A DNA stretch of 64,000 nt, taken from the NCBI RefSeq assembly GCF_029633865.1, contig NC_079213.1:2174391-2238390 (forward strand), read 5' to 3'. This stretch comes from Lampris incognitus. Taxonomy: Eukaryota; Chordata; Actinopteri; Lampriformes; Lampridae. The notes beneath the pieces were generated by a model, which worked only from the letters and a program-made list of their open reading frames with translations, was not told the DNA's origin and searched no databases. This document shows, piece by piece, positions 1-12,215 of the stretch. Numbering within the stretch: the first letter of the stretch is position 1; each line of letters starts with the position of its first letter. Position numbers and translations under genes: made by a program.

Positions 1-1966
1 TTTCACCTGCAGCTACCAGCAACCTTTCACCTGCAGCTACCAGCACCCTTTCACCTGCAGCTACCAGCACCCTTTCACCTGCAGCTACCATCACCCTTTC
101 ACCTGCAGCTACCAGCACCCTTTCACCTGCAGCTACCAGCACCCTTTCACCTGCAGCTACCAGCACCCTGTCACCTGCAGCTACCAGCACCCTTTCACCT
201 GCAGCTACCAGCAACCTTTCACCTGCAGCTACCGACACCCTTTCACCTGCAGCTACCATCAACCTTTCACCTGCAGCTACCATCAACCTTTCACCTGCAG
301 CTACCGGCACCCTTTCACCTGCAGCTACCAGCACCCTTTCACCTGCAGCTACCAGCACGCTTTCACCTGCAGCTACCAGCACCCTTTCACCTGCAGCTAC
401 CAGCACCCTTTCACCTGCAGCTACCAGCACCCTTTCACCTGCAGCTACCAGCACGCTTTCACCTGCAGCTACCAGCAACCTTTCACCTGCAGCTACCAGC
501 ACCCTTTCACCTGCAGCTACCAGCAACCTTTCACCTGCACCTACCAGCACACTGTCACCTGCAGCTACCATCAACCTTTCACCTGCAGATACCAGCAACC
601 TTTCACCTGCAGCTACCATCAACCTTTCACCTGCAGCTACCAGCAACCTTTCACCTGCAGCTACCATCAACCTTTCACCTGCAGCTACCATCAACCTTTC
701 ACCTGCAGCTACCAGCAACCTTTCACCTGCAGCTACCATCAACCTTTCACCTGCAGCTACCATCAACCTTTCACCTGCAGCTACCAGCACCCTTTCACCT
801 GCAGCTACCATCAACCTTTCACCTGCAGCTACCAGTAACCTTTCACCTGCAGCTACCAGCAACCTTTCACCTGCAGCTACCAGCACCCTTTAACCTGCAG
901 CTACCAGCACCCTTTAACCTGCAGCTACCAGCACCCTTTAACCTGCAGCTACCAGCACCCTTTCACCTGCAGCTACCATCAACCTTTCACCTGCAGCTAC
1001 CATCAACCTTTCACCTGCAGCTACCAGCACCCTTTCACCTGCAGCTACCATCAACCTTTCACCTGCAGCTACCAGTAACCTTTCACCTGCAGCTACCAGC
1101 AACCTTTCACCTGCAGCTACCAGCACCCTTTAACCTGCAGCTACCAGCACCCTTTAACCTGCAGCTACCAGCACCCTTTAACCTGCAGCTACCAGCAACC
1201 TTTCACCTGCAGCTACCATCAACCTTTCACCTGCAGCTACCAGCAACCTTTCACCTGCAGCTACCAGCACCCTTTCACCTGCAGCTACCAGCAACCTTTC
1301 ACCTGCAGCTACCAGCACCCTTTCACCTGCAGCTACCATCACCCTTTCACCTGCAGCTACCAGCAACCTTTCACCTGCAGCTACCAGCACCCTTTCACCT
1401 GCAGCTACCAGCACACTGTCACCTGCAGCTACCAGCACGCTTTCACCTGCAGCTACCAGCAACCTTTCACCTGCAGCTACCAGCAACCTTTCACCTGCAG
1501 CTACCAGCACACTGTCACCTGCAGCTACCAGCACCCTTTCACCTGCAGCTACCAGCACCCTTTCACCTGCAGCTACCAGCACCCTTTCACCTGCAGCTAC
1601 CAGCACCCTTTCACCTGCAGCTACCAGCAACCTTTCACCTGCAGCTACCAGCACCCTTTCACCTGCAGCTACCAGCACACTGTCACCTGCAGCTACCAGC
1701 ACGCTTTCACCTGCAGCTACCAGCAACCTTTCACCTGCAGCTACCAGCAACCTTTCACCTGCAGCTACCAGCACACTGTCACCTGCAGCTACCAGCACCC
1801 TTTCACCTGCAGCTACCAGCACACTGTCACCTGCAGCTACCAGCACGCTTTCACCTGCAGCTACCAGCAACCTTTCACCTGCAGCTACCAGCACCCTTTC
1901 ACCTGCAGCTACCAGCACACTGTCACATGCAGGTATCAGCACCCTTTCACCTGCAGCTACCGTCCG
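1..1966. repeat. 24-bp minisatellite, about 80 copies
   Basis: Head-to-tail 24-bp units, each with the PstI hexamer CTGCAG, differ by one or two bases (AGCACCC, AGCAACC, ATCAACC, AGCACAC). The unit is divisible by three, so the minus strand reads as an octapeptide repeat (VLVAAGER-like). That frame has no splice or start context and is broken where TTTCACC becomes TTTAACC (about 890-950 and 1130-1190). A roughly 240-bp block recurs (780-960 against 1020-1200), a higher-order duplication. The array starts before the window. Confidence 0.97.
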
Positions 1967-3118
1967 TCCTCCTAATTGTGGATGTAACTTGACAGTCAGT
2001 CAATAAGAATGAGGGAGGGGCAGGACCACAGAGATCTCCCGTCAAAGCAAAGAGGCGGAAACAAAACGAACCAACCAAAGGGAAGAATAAATCGTTTTAA
2101 TATGAGACGCAGGACAGCCGTATTCTACAGGTGTTCAGTAGATGTGAGAGGACAGATTTCACTTAATAGTTGCAAGCAGTGTTTTCCAACTTTTCTGTGA
2201 GGAAAGTCACTAATGGCTGGACAGAATGGCCAGTAGAGACTTTAAATAGGTTAGGAGGAAAAGACAGTGTGATCCATCTAAGGAGGACTCGTTAGAGACT
2301 GAATATGGGATGAATGGTTTATTTGGAACGTGTAATAAGCAGGACATAACACACAGATAATCCATCACAATAATGTGAAGTGATCAACAAACCCACACAA
2401 CAGACTCAGTGATCCGACCTCCGTATGCATCAGATTATTTGTTCCATGTTGGAAAAGCAGTAGGAGGAAGTGTACCCTTATTTTTTCCCTACCCCTTCTC
2501 ACCTACTCTTCAGTTAAATCAGCTAATATACATCACAAAAACGAAAAAATATATACACATATAACAGAAATGTGACTATATATTATTATTATTATTATCA
2601 TTATCATACACACACAGCACACACGTAACAACCCAGATATCACTCGGTGTCGTGTGAAGGAAAATGAAAAAAACATGTAATTAGGGGTGTTTGGCGATAA
2701 AACGTTAATGCATAACGCAGCTCTTCATCGTCCCTATATCTCTTCATCGTCCCTATATCTCTTGATAATCACACCTTCGTACTTCTTCTTGAACTGTGTG
2801 GTGTTTGTACTTTGTTTGAGTTCCCTGCTCACACTGTTTCACAGTTTTACCCCACAGGCCGAGATGCCCCTGTGCTTCAACGTTGTTCCAACACATCATT
2901 TCTTGAAGTTTAACTTCCCTCTCAAATTATATCCCCCTTCTCTCTCTCAGAGTATGTTGGGTATATTACTGGGTAGTAGCTTGTTTCTTGCTTTGAACAT
3001 TATTTGTGCTGTGTTAAATTCTACTAAATCCCTGAACTTCAAGACACTTGACTTTAAAAATAGCTTGCTGGTGTGTTCACAATATCCCACATGATTAACT
3101 GTCCTCATGGTTCTTTTT
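1967..3118. other. unassigned spacer
   Basis: AT-rich sequence with a short ATT repeat (2583-2598). Several short open frames are present, but none has recognisable protein features or splice context. No gene or mobile element is recognised. Confidence 0.6.
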
Positions 3119-3775
3119 TGTAGTATACATAATGGGTGTAGGTTGGTTTTGTAGTATACATAATGGGTGTAGGTTGGTTTTGTAGTGTACATAATGGGTG
3201 TAGGTTGGTTTTGTAGTGTACATAATGGGTGTAGGTTGGTTTTGTAGTATACATGATGGGTGTAGGTTGGTTTTGTAGTATACATGATGGGTGTAGGTTG
3301 GTTTTCTAGTATACATGATGGGTGTAGGTTGGTTTTGTAGTGTACATGATGGGTGTAGGTTGGTTTTGTAGTATACGTGATGGGTGTAGGTTGGTTTTGT
3401 AGTATACATAATGGGTGTAGGTTGGTTTTGTAGTGTACATGATGGGTGTAGGTTGGTTTTGTAGTATACATGATGGGTGTAGGTTGGTTTTGTAGTATAC
3501 GTGATGGGTGTAGGTTGGTTTTGTAGTATACGTGATGGGTGTAGGTTGGTTTTGTAGTGTACATAATGGGTGTAGGTTGGTTTTGTAGTAGTATACATAA
3601 TGGGTGTAGGTTGGTTTTGTAGTGTACATAATGGGTGTAGGTTGGTTTTGTAGTATACATGATGGGTGTAGGTTGGTTTTGTAGTATACATGATGGGTGT
3701 AGGTTGGTTTTGTAGTATACATAATGGGTGTAGGTTGGTTTTGTAGTAGTATACATAATGGGTGTAGGTTGGTGT
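3119..3775. repeat. 31-bp minisatellite, about 21 copies
   Basis: Tandem 31-bp units built on GTAGTATACATGATGGGTGT and AGGTTGGTTTT, with point variants (TATAC/TGTAC, CATAAT/CATGAT/CGTGAT) and two units carrying an extra GTA. Because 31 is not a multiple of three and the minus strand lacks stops, all three minus frames are open. Those frames are artefacts. Confidence 0.96.
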
Positions 3776-4097
3776 TATAGGCGTGACCTCATACCTCCAC
3801 ACAGTAGATCAGATATGGTAAAATAAATGAAAAATACAGAGTGTGCAATGATTTATGATCCAGAATGTGACTTGCTTTTTCCCATGATGCAGTGCTCCTT
3901 GCAGCTTTGCTCACACACACGTTTTGTGAGGTTTCCAGCAGATTTCGTGGACTAGTATCGCACTTAGAAATTAAATTTCATATACTCTTTCTAGTTGGAC
4001 ATTGTCTATCACTACTTTTACTTGGGTATTTATTATATGATTTCCAAACAACATAATCTTTTTTTTGTTGCCCAGATTTAAGGATAATTTGTTTTTG
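3776..4097. other. unassigned AT-rich spacer
   Basis: No coding or repeat structure is recognised beyond the boundary of the downstream LINE fossil. Confidence 0.5.
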
Positions 4098-4791
4098 TCA
4101 AACCACCGTTTTCATTTTTTCCGTTTCTATTGTGGTCACCTCCAAAAGCTGCTGTAAATTCTCACCAGAGCAAAAAATATTCGTGTCACCAGCAAATAGA
4201 ACAGATTTCAATATGTTTGATATCTTGCATATATCAGTTAAGTACAGAATGAACAGTTTTGGACCTAGAACCGAGCCCTGGGGTACACCACAAATAGTAT
4301 CCATGCATGGCGATTTATGTTCACCAGTCTTTACAAACTGCTGCCTGTTACTTAAACAGCTTCTTAGACTATTCTGCACCACCCCTCTGATAACACACCT
4401 TTCAATTGATCTATTTATCTGTTGTGGTCAGTAGTGTCAAGGCTGCATTAGGTCTGTAAATATTCCCACAGCACACTTGTTTTGGTCAATTAGTTATTTC
4501 TTCAATTAATTCAATGAGCCCCAGAGATGTTTATCTGTTCGGTCGAACCCCGTGCTGGCTATCGGTCAGCAGATTGTGCTTCCCAGTGAATGTGTCTAGT
4601 CTAGCAGCAACTAGTTTTTCCAATATTTTGGAGAATTGTGACAATAATGAAATCGATCTGTAGTTAGTAAATTGGTGTCTATCTCTGGTTTTATATAAGG
4701 GTATGACTTTTGCGATTTTCATTTTGCTTGGAACTCTGCCAGATTGAAAGGACACGTTATATAGATGTGGGTTAGTGGCTTTTCCGTGCAC
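4098..4791 (-). mobile_element. non-LTR retrotransposon reverse transcriptase fossil
   Basis: Minus-strand frames encode two consecutive parts of a LINE reverse transcriptase. At 4531-4791 is the fingers/motif-1 part (KVIPLYKTRD, NYRSISLLSQFSKILEKL). At 4098-4382 is the motif-B/C part ([17 protein letters not shown], then LFAGDTNIFCSGE). The catalytic FADD box reads FAGD, so one catalytic aspartate is lost. Stops and frame changes separate the two blocks at about 4383-4530. The endonuclease and 3' tail are missing. The LINE clade is not certain. Confidence 0.85.
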
Positions 4792-5220
4792 ACTGAGTTG
4801 ATAATAACAATGTATTTAGACTGTTAAAGGCTTTTTGTAATTGCTTCGTTGGAAACCTGATCTTTTGACAGATGAGACTTTACAGCCCTTCTCCACTAGA
4901 GGGCAGAAGAAAACGTTGACTGTTTAGTGTAGCACGCAAACGAATGGGAGTCTCGTCTGAGCCTGTGAAGCGTTCGAGTTGCCCTCGGAAACTAAACGAT
5001 TTTCAGTTCCACGCACATGTCGCCAAGCCCCCCCTGCAGCAGGCAGGCAGGCGCCTTCTCTCGAAGGCGGGTCACATAGTTGCACTCCCCTCTCGGCAAG
5101 CCGTGGCACACGGGACGCGTTTGGTGAGGTGGGGCGCGGTCCGCGCGGTAAACGGTGGCGGTGACTCGGCCTTGCCGCGTGTTTCAGGCGTTTCCTAACC
5201 AGCCGTTCCGTCCACGCACC
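4792..5220. other. GC-rising spacer
   Basis: CpG content rises from about 4980. The longer frames here continue into the downstream minisatellite and show no protein signature. No gene is recognised. Confidence 0.5.
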
Positions 5221-5838
5221 AGCGGGACGCCTGAGATCAGCTGCGGGACGCCTGAGATCAGCTGCGGAAGGCCTGAGATCAGCTGCGGGACGCCTGAGAT
5301 CAGCTGCGGGACGCCTGAGATCAGCTGCGGAAGGCCTGAGATCAGCTGCGGGACGCCTGAGATCAGCTGCGGGACGCCTGAGATCACCAGCGGAAGGCCT
5401 GAAATCAGCTGCGGGACGCCCGAGATCAGCTGCGGGACGCCCGAGATCAGCTGCGGGACGCCTGAGATCAGCTGCGGGACGCCTGAGATCAGCTGCGGGA
5501 CGCCCGAGATCAGCTGCGGGACGCCCGGGACGCCTGAGATCAGCTGCGGGACGCCTGAGATCAGCTGCGGGACGCCCGGGACGCCTGAGATCAGCTGCGG
5601 GACGCCCGAGATCAGCTGCGGGACGCCCGAGATCCGCGGCGGGACGCCCGGGACGCCTGAGATCAGCTGCGGGACGCCTGAGATCAGCTGCGGGACGCCC
5701 GAGATCAGCTGCGGGACGCCCGAGATCCACTGCGGGACGCCCGAGATCAGCTGCGGGACGCCTGAGATCAGCTGCGGGACGCCCGGGACGCCCGAGATCA
5801 GCTGCGGGACGCCTGAGATCCGCTGCGGGACGCCTGGG
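5221..5838. repeat. 21-bp GC-rich minisatellite with 30-bp variants
   Basis: Units of GGGACGCCTGAGATCAGCTG plus C. Several carry an extra 9-bp GGGACGCCC. Unit sizes of 21 and 30 are multiples of three, so long repetitive frames appear on both strands (GTPEISC on plus, GVPQLIS on minus). They lack gene context and are rejected as genes. Confidence 0.95.
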
Positions 5839-6028
5839 CTGCTGGCGGCCTCCATGTCACCAGCAAAGCAGCCTGGATTTTTTTCTTCTTCGCTGTTGCT
5901 TTTCAAATAAAACGAGCTCTTGATATTTCGACTTTCCGTTCAGTGTTGAACTAGACAGTCAACCTACCTGAACTTGTCAACAGCGGGCCAATTAACGGAG
6001 GACCGACGACCCGAACGTAGCGGAACAG

Positions 6029-6312
6029 TTTCCGAACCCTTCCTTCCCTCCTTCCCTCCTTCAGTCCTTCCTTCCCTCCCTCCTTCCTTCCTTCCTTCCC
6101 TCCCTCCTTCCTTCCCTCCCTCATTCCCTCCTTCCTTCCTTCCCTCCCTCCCTCCTTCCCGCCCTCCTTCCTTCCCTCCCTCCCTCCTTCCCTCCCTCCT
6201 TCCCTCCTTCCTTCCCTCCCTCCCTCCCTCCTTCCTTCCCTCCTTCCCTCCCTCCTTCCTTCCCGCCCTCCTTCCTTCCCTCCCTCCTTCCTTCCCTCCC
6301 TCCTTCCCTACG
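6029..6312. repeat. CCCTT/CCTTC polypyrimidine tract
   Basis: About 280 bp of almost pure pyrimidine on the plus strand, made of CCTTCCCT-type units. It ends directly before the CpG-rich candidate first exon. Strand-asymmetric tracts of this kind can form triplex (H-DNA); that is inference. Confidence 0.93.
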
Positions 6313-6620
6313 CGCAGGCTAAATGTCCAGTTTTCCGAGAGGCGCTCGAACGCACCGCGTGTCCAGGCTGTGTGGCTAAACTGATGGGGAACTGGTTCCA
6401 GTTCGCGTCGCCCACCAGCTCACTGGGATCCCCGAACCAGCCGGGTTGTGTCGTTTCGGGTTCGTTAACAGAGCGGAGATCGCTGGACCTGAAGCCGGCC
6501 ATCATCGAGGCTCTACCGGGTGAGTGGACAGTTAGCATTCATCAGTTGACCTCCCCTAGCGTTACCGGCCCCGCAGCTTACTGTTATGCTACTTAGCTAC
6601 ACTTAGCTTAGCTGCTAGCT
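6313..6620 (+). promoter_or_regulatory. CpG-rich candidate promoter/first-exon region
   Basis: A short CpG-dense stretch contrasts with the AT-rich flanks and lies between a polypyrimidine tract and a minisatellite. It contains a strong splice donor (GTGAGT at 6520). It could be the 5' end of rab3ip, whose first coding exon lies 13.6 kb downstream on the same strand. No TATA box is obvious, and no transcript evidence is available from sequence alone. Confidence 0.4.
6384..6519 (+). other. candidate 5' exon with short open frame (possible rab3ip 5'UTR exon)
   Basis: An open frame from the ATG at 6384 (MGNWFQFASPTSSLGS...) runs to a consensus donor after 6519, ending in phase 1. Joined to the rab3ip exon at the acceptor before 20089, this frame does not match the rab3ip ATG at 20116. 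If the exon belongs to rab3ip it would therefore be untranslated or carry an upstream ORF. A different downstream exon, or an unrelated transcript, is also possible. Confidence 0.35.
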
Positions 6621-6666
6621 ATCCGAGAGCAGAGGCTCAGCAGCCTGCAAGTTCACGGTGTAATCG

Positions 6667-8455
6667 ATAGTTAGCCTCCAGATATGTTAGTTAGCCCCCG
6701 GATGTGTTAGTTAGCCCCCAGATAAGATAGTTAGCCCCCAGATATGATAGTTAGCCCCCAGATATGTTAGTTAGCCCCCAGATATGTTAATTAGCCTCCA
6801 GACAAGCTAGTTAGCCCCCAGATATGTTAGTTAGCCCCCGGATGTGTTAGTTAACCTCCAGATATGTTAGTTAGCCCCCAGATAAGATGGTTAGCCCCCA
6901 GATAAGATAGTTAGCCCCCAGATATGTTAGTTAGCACCCAGATAAGATAGTTAGCCCCCAGATAAGATAGTTAGCCCCCAGATATGTTAGTGGCCCGCAG
7001 ATATGTTAGTTAGCCTCCAGATATGTTAGTTAGCCCCCGGATGTGTTAGTTAGCCCTCAGATAAGATAGTTAGCCCCCAGATATGATAGTTAGCCCCCAG
7101 ATATGTTAGTTAGCCCCCAGATATGTTAATTAGCCTCCAGACAAGCTAGTTAGCCCCCAGACATGTTAGTTAGCCCCCGGATGTGTTAGTTAACCTCCAG
7201 ATATGTTAGTTAGCCCCCAGATATGTTAATTAGCCTCCAGACAAGCTAGTTAGCCCCCAGATATGTTAATTAGCCTCCAGATAAGATAGTTAGCCCCCAG
7301 ATATGTTAGTTAGCCCCCGGATGTGTTAGTTAGCCACCAGATATGTTAGTTAGCCGCCAGATATGTTAGTTAGCCTCCAGATAAGATAGTTAGCCCCCAG
7401 ATATGTTAGTTAGCCCCCGGATGTGTTAGTTAGCCCCCAGATATGTTAGTTAGCCGCCAGATATGTTAGTTAGCCTCCAGATAAGATAGTTAGCCCCCAG
7501 ATATGTTAGTTAGCCCCCGGATGTGTTAGTTAGCCCCCAGATATGTTAGTTAGCCCCTAGATATGTTAGTTAGCCCCCAGATATGTTAGTTAGCCTCCAG
7601 ATATGTTAATTAGCCCCCAGATAAGATAGTTAGCCCCCAGATAAGATAGTTGGCTCCCAGATATGTTAGTTAGCCCCCAGATAAGATAGTTAGCCTCCAG
7701 ATAAGATAGTTGGCTCCCAGATATGTTAGTTAGCCTCCAGATAAGATAGTTAGCCCCCAGATATGTTAGTTAGCCCCCAGATATGTTAGCTAGCCTCCAG
7801 ATGTGTTAGCCTTCAGATGTTTTAGTTAGCCTCCAGATACGTTAGTTAGCCCCCAGATATGTTAGTTAGCCCCCAGATATGTTAATTAGCCTCCAGATGT
7901 GTTAGTTTGCCTCCAGATAAGATAGTTAGCCTCCAGATAAGATAGTTAGCCCCCAGATATGTTAGCTAGCCTCCAGATAAGATAGTTAGCCACCAGATAA
8001 GATAGTTAACCCCCAGATAAGATAGTTAGCCTCCAGATATGTTAGTTAGCCTCCAGATAAGATAGTTGGCTCCCAGATATGTTAGTTAGCCCCCAGATAA
8101 GATAGTTAGCCTCCAGATATGTTAGTTAGCCTCCAGATAAGATAGTTGGCTCCCAGATATGAAAGTTAGCCTCCAGACTAGTTAGTTAGCCCCCAGATGT
8201 GTTAGTTAGCCTCCAGATAAGATATTTGGCTCCCAGATGTGTTTCTTAGCCCCCAGATATGTTAATTAGCCCCCAGATATGATCGTTAGCCCCCAGATAT
8301 GTTAGTTAGCCTCCAGATATGTTAGTTAGCCTCCAGACATATAGTTAGCCTCCAGATAAGCTAGTTAGCCTCCAGACAAGCTAGTTAGCCTCCAGATAAG
8401 ATAGTTTGCCTCCAGATAAGATAGTTAGCCTCCAGATGTGATCGTTAGCCTCCAG
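6667..8455. repeat. 20-bp minisatellite, about 90 copies
   Basis: Nearly 1.8 kb of TTAGTTAGCCCCCAGATATG-type units with variants (GATAAGATAG, GGATGTGTTAG, GACAAGCTAG). Higher-order blocks repeat. It begins about 150 bp downstream of the CpG-rich candidate exon. Stops in all frames rule out coding. Confidence 0.97.
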
Positions 8456-9280
8456 ATAGCACTGCGGCTGGTGTCACATCAGTAAGAGCTGTCATTACAA
8501 CGGGAGGGCAGGTGATTCAAACTTTTAAAATAAAAGCAGAAACAATCATATCACTCTTATCAACACAAATGGTTACGTAGACTGCTGCAAGAAAAGGCAA
8601 CGCTAGCCACCGTTTGTCGTGGCTGCGTCTCGCCTTGTTCTGGTGCTGGGTTGTTTATTATTGCTACAGTATGTAGAATATACTACATGTATGTACATTA
8701 TATTACATGTATGTTTTGGTAATAAATTGTTTATTATTGCTATAGTATGTAGATTATATTACGTGTATGCCTCCAGACATGTACACGTGTATATTCACAT
8801 ATGAGGACGTGGGTACAAGCAAGTACCAAATAGAACATGCACAACATTCAGTGGTACAGTGGATATAACTGATGTGTATAAACCATGAGCCCATTTAAGG
8901 GTTAATTAAGGTTAATTAACTGACTGTTAATATCACATGTATTCCCTGCAGTTTGTGTGTAAAAGTACACATGGTTGGTGAGTAATGGTATGATTGAATT
9001 TTGCAATGGACTAACAAGCTTTGTGCTGCTACAAATGACTACAAAGTGAATTGTTATTTTCATGCATGTGAAGGTGACAGTTTGACCGGCAGTGGAGGTG
9101 TATGCATGATTTTAACAAGGGTTTAACAAGGGGGGGCCCTCCCACCCGGGGGGGGGTGTCCCAGTCCAACACGCACAGAGCTGCTGATGTCAGCTGCCTT
9201 TTACTGGTCTAACATGTTTTTGTAATGGTGTGGGGGGGAAAGGAGCGTTTACTGCTGAGGAAGAGGAGATGGCTTACACA
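8456..9280. other. unassigned spacer
   Basis: Contains an imperfect duplication of about 65 bp (8645-8700 against 8720-8770, TTTATTATTGCTA-TAGTATGTAGA). Otherwise no gene or element is recognised. Confidence 0.5.
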
Positions 9281-9290
9281 TGCATGCATG

Positions 9291-9329
9291 CTCTGTCTGT
9301 CTCTGTCTCTTTCTCTCTCTCTCTGTCTC

Positions 9330-9386
<57 letters not shown>
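9291..9386. repeat. (TCTG)n/(TC)n microsatellite
   Basis: A CTCT/GTCT array directly abutting the 3' end of the minus-strand LINE at 9388. Confidence 0.95.
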
Positions 9387-9387
9387 G

Positions 9388-10800
9388 ACTCTCAATTCAA
9401 TTCAAGTGGCTTTATTGGAATGACGTAACAATGTACATATTGCCAAAGCAAGTGTCCAAATATTAAAGAAAAGAAAGGAAAAAAGGCCAAACATCAATTG
9501 GAAAACACCATTGAAAACAAACACTACAACAAAGAAGAATAACACAAGACAAAAGAACACACTGTCATCTAATATGGCCACTACAACGTGTGTCAGGTGA
9601 CTGTCACTCACTGTGCCTCACTTTATGGCACCAGCAACATAGACTGCTGCTAACTTTCACTCATTGTGCCTCACTTTATGGCAGCAGCAACATGGACTGC
9701 CACTAACTTACACTCACTGTCCCTCACTTTATGGCAGCAGCAACATAGACTGCCGCTAACTTACACTCGCTGTCTCTCACTTTATGGCAGCAACAACAAA
9801 GACTACCGCTAACTTACACTCACTGTCTCTCACTTTATGGCAGCAACAACATAGACTGCCACTAACTTACACTCACTGTCTCTCACTTTATGGCAGCAAC
9901 AACATAGACTGCCGCTAACTTAGACTCACTGTCTCTCACTTTATGGCAGCAACAACATAGACTGCTGCTAACTTACAGCTCTTTGGGTCTTCCTCTCGTA
10001 GGACTGGTAGTTTTTCTTCATCTGGTAGGTTAAGAAAACCTTTTGTTATTAGTTCAAATAGTTTAAAATGTGTTTCTCTAACATGTTTATATTTTTCACA
10101 TGTGGTGAGGAAGAGTAGCTTTGTTTCAGGCTCACTGAGGCTGGAGTGTTGATGATGATGATGAGGCTGCAGTGACAGCACAGCCTTTGCTCTGCAGGGG
10201 GCAGGATTCCTGTGTCTCTCCTTTTCAATAGCAACGCTGTGCTCACTCAGTCTGCACACAGTCAAGGTTCTTTTAGTTGCTGGTCAGTCACCATGCTCAC
10301 ATCATCTGCTGTGGTGGACTGTCCATGTAGAGACAGACAGCACCGTCCATGTAGAGACAGACAGCAGTGCATGTTGCTCTGTGTGTTTGTTTGTGTTACA
10401 GTGTGTGATGTAGTTTTTTTTAACTGTTTGGTAATGTGTTGGGTCTGATTGGTGATGTGTTGTGGTGCTGAGTTGGGTAAAGGGGGTTCCTGTTACTGCT
10501 CAGCTCTTGGTGTTGCAGGGCTTGGTGATGGTACGAGAGGGGGTCGCTTAGTTTTACATGTGTCCAGAAGTTAACTGCTCTTGTTTGTATGTGTAGTGTT
10601 AGTGGGTATTGGCCTAAATCTGCCCTGCATGCATTGTGTGTAGCTTTCCTCTGGATGTGTTGGAGGATCTTACAGAACTCTGCATGCAGGGTCTCAGTGG
10701 GGTGTTTACCCATTGAGTAAAGTCTTGTTTTGTAAGTGGAGCCCACACCTCACTACCACACAGAGCAACCAGCTCAATAACACACTCACTTAATTTCAAT
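9388..10800 (-). mobile_element. LINE 3' end (C-terminal ORF2 and 3' tail)
   Basis: On the minus strand, 10420-10800 encodes a protein typical of the C-terminus of fish LINE ORF2 (ALCGSEVWAPLTKQ, KHPTETLHAEFCKILQHIQR, AVNFWTHVKLSDPL) in two overlapping frames, so it is frameshifted. The 3'UTR contains a 53-bp minisatellite. The element ends at TTGAATTGAATTGAG (9388-9405 read on minus) next to a GA/CA-type microsatellite. The same 3' terminus occurs at 37504 and 38977. Only the last part of the element is present. The clade (Nimb/I or L1/Tx1-like) is not resolved. Confidence 0.7.
9600..9975. repeat. 53-bp minisatellite, 7 copies, inside LINE 3'UTR
   Basis: TTTATGGCAGCAGCAACATA and ACTGCCGCTAACTTACACTC recur every 53 bp (TTTATGG at 9622, 9675, 9728, 9781, 9834, 9887, 9940). 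Confidence 0.93.
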
Positions 10801-10892
10801 CAAGTTCTATCTGGTATTTCTGTTTGTAAATTGTTTATGGTATGTGTATCTTATTTTTTGTCTCTTTCTCCCTCTGTCTCCCTCTGTCTTGC

Positions 10893-10938
10893 TGTCACAC
10901 ACACTCTCTCTCTCTCTCTCTCTCTCTGTCTGCCTGTA

Positions 10939-10987
<49 letters not shown>

Positions 10988-10998
10988 GTCTGTCTCCA
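10893..10998. repeat. (CT)n microsatellite
   Basis: Almost pure CT with scattered GTCT. Apparent Ser/Leu-rich and Arg/Glu-rich frames over it are artefacts. Confidence 0.95.
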
Positions 10999-11122
10999 GG
11001 TGTCTGACAGTGTGTGGGACTGCAGGCTGGACTTCATGACGTTACTGTGAGCAGGCAAGCTGACGTCATTTCCTCTCACATTACATAAGACTAAGTTACA
11101 TGAAGCTCCACATGGCCTTCAG

Positions 11123-12215
11123 ACCAGCTGAGCAGCTGTGCTGCTGTACATCCAACTGACACACATCTTACTGAGCAGCTGTGCTGCTGTACATCCAACT
11201 GACACACACATCTTACTGAGCAGCTGTGCTGCTGTACATCCAACTGACACACATCTTACTGAGCAGCTGTGCTGCTGTACATCCAACTGACACACACATC
11301 TTACTGAGCAGCTGTGCTGCTGTACATCCAACTGACACACACATCTTACTGAGCAGCTGTGCTGCTGTACATCCAACTGACACACATCTTACTGAGCGGC
11401 TGTGCTGCTGTACATCCAACTGACACACACATCTTACTGAGCGGCTGTGCTGCTGTACATCCAACTGACACACACATCTTACTGAGCAGCTGTGCTGCTG
11501 TACATCCAACTGACACACACATCTTACTGAGCAGCTGTGCTGCTGTACATCCAACTGACACACATCTTACTGAGCGGCTGTGCTGCTGTACATCCAACTG
11601 ACACACATCTTACTGAGCGGCTGTGCTGCTGTACATCCAACTGACACACATCTTACTGAGCGGCTGTGCTGCTGTACATCCAACTGACACACATCTTACT
11701 GAGCGGCTGTGCTGCTGTACATCCAACTGACACACATCTTACTGAGCGGCTGTGCTGCTGTACATCCAACTGACACACACATCTTACTGAGCGGCTGTGC
11801 TGCTGTACATCCAACTGACACACACATCTTACTGAGCAGCTGTGCTGCTGTACATCCAACTGACACACACATCTTACTGAGCGGCTGTGCTGCTGTACAT
11901 CCAACTGACACACACATCTTACTGAGCAGCTGTGCTGCTGTACATCCAACTGACACACACATCTTACTGAGTGGCTGTGCTGCTGTACATCCAACTGACA
12001 CACACATCTTACTGAGCGGCTGTGCTGCTGTACATCCAACTGACACACACATCTTACTGAGCGGCTGTGCTGCTGTACATCCAACTGACACACACATCTT
12101 ACTGAGCAGCTGACCAGCTCTGCTGCTGTACATCCAACTGACACACATCTTACTGAGCGGCTGTGCTGCTGTACATCCAACTGACACACACATCTTACTG
12201 AGCAGCTGACCAGCT
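11123..12215. repeat. 45/43-bp minisatellite, about 24 copies
   Basis: Units of CAGCTGTGCTGCTGTACATC, CAACTGACACACACATCTTA and CTGAG. Some lack one AC (43 bp) and some read CGGCTG. Two units near 12105 and 12205 carry an extra GACCAGCT. The mix of 45- and 43-bp units shifts frame, so the repetitive frames on both strands are not genes. Confidence 0.96.

Noticed and set aside
938..1942. Long minus-strand frame of VLVAAGER repeats
   Set aside because: Multiple-of-three minisatellite; no start/splice context, broken by TTTAACC units.
2947..3802. Overlapping minus-strand frames of NQPTPIMYTTKPTYTH type
   Set aside because: 31-bp array without stops opens all three frames; a satellite artefact.
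5155..5910. Repetitive proteins on both strands over the 21-bp array
   Set aside because: Unit length divisible by three; no conserved domain and no splice signals.
6384..6596. 74-residue protein starting at the CpG segment as the true Rabin8 N-terminus
   Set aside because: Rabin8-specific GFHEVNLASPT is at 20116 with a phase-0 join to 26461; the 6.4-kb frame leaves phase 1 and meets a stop if joined to 26461.
1..8455. CRISPR-like arrays
   Set aside because: Units are contiguous without unique spacers and the context is vertebrate.
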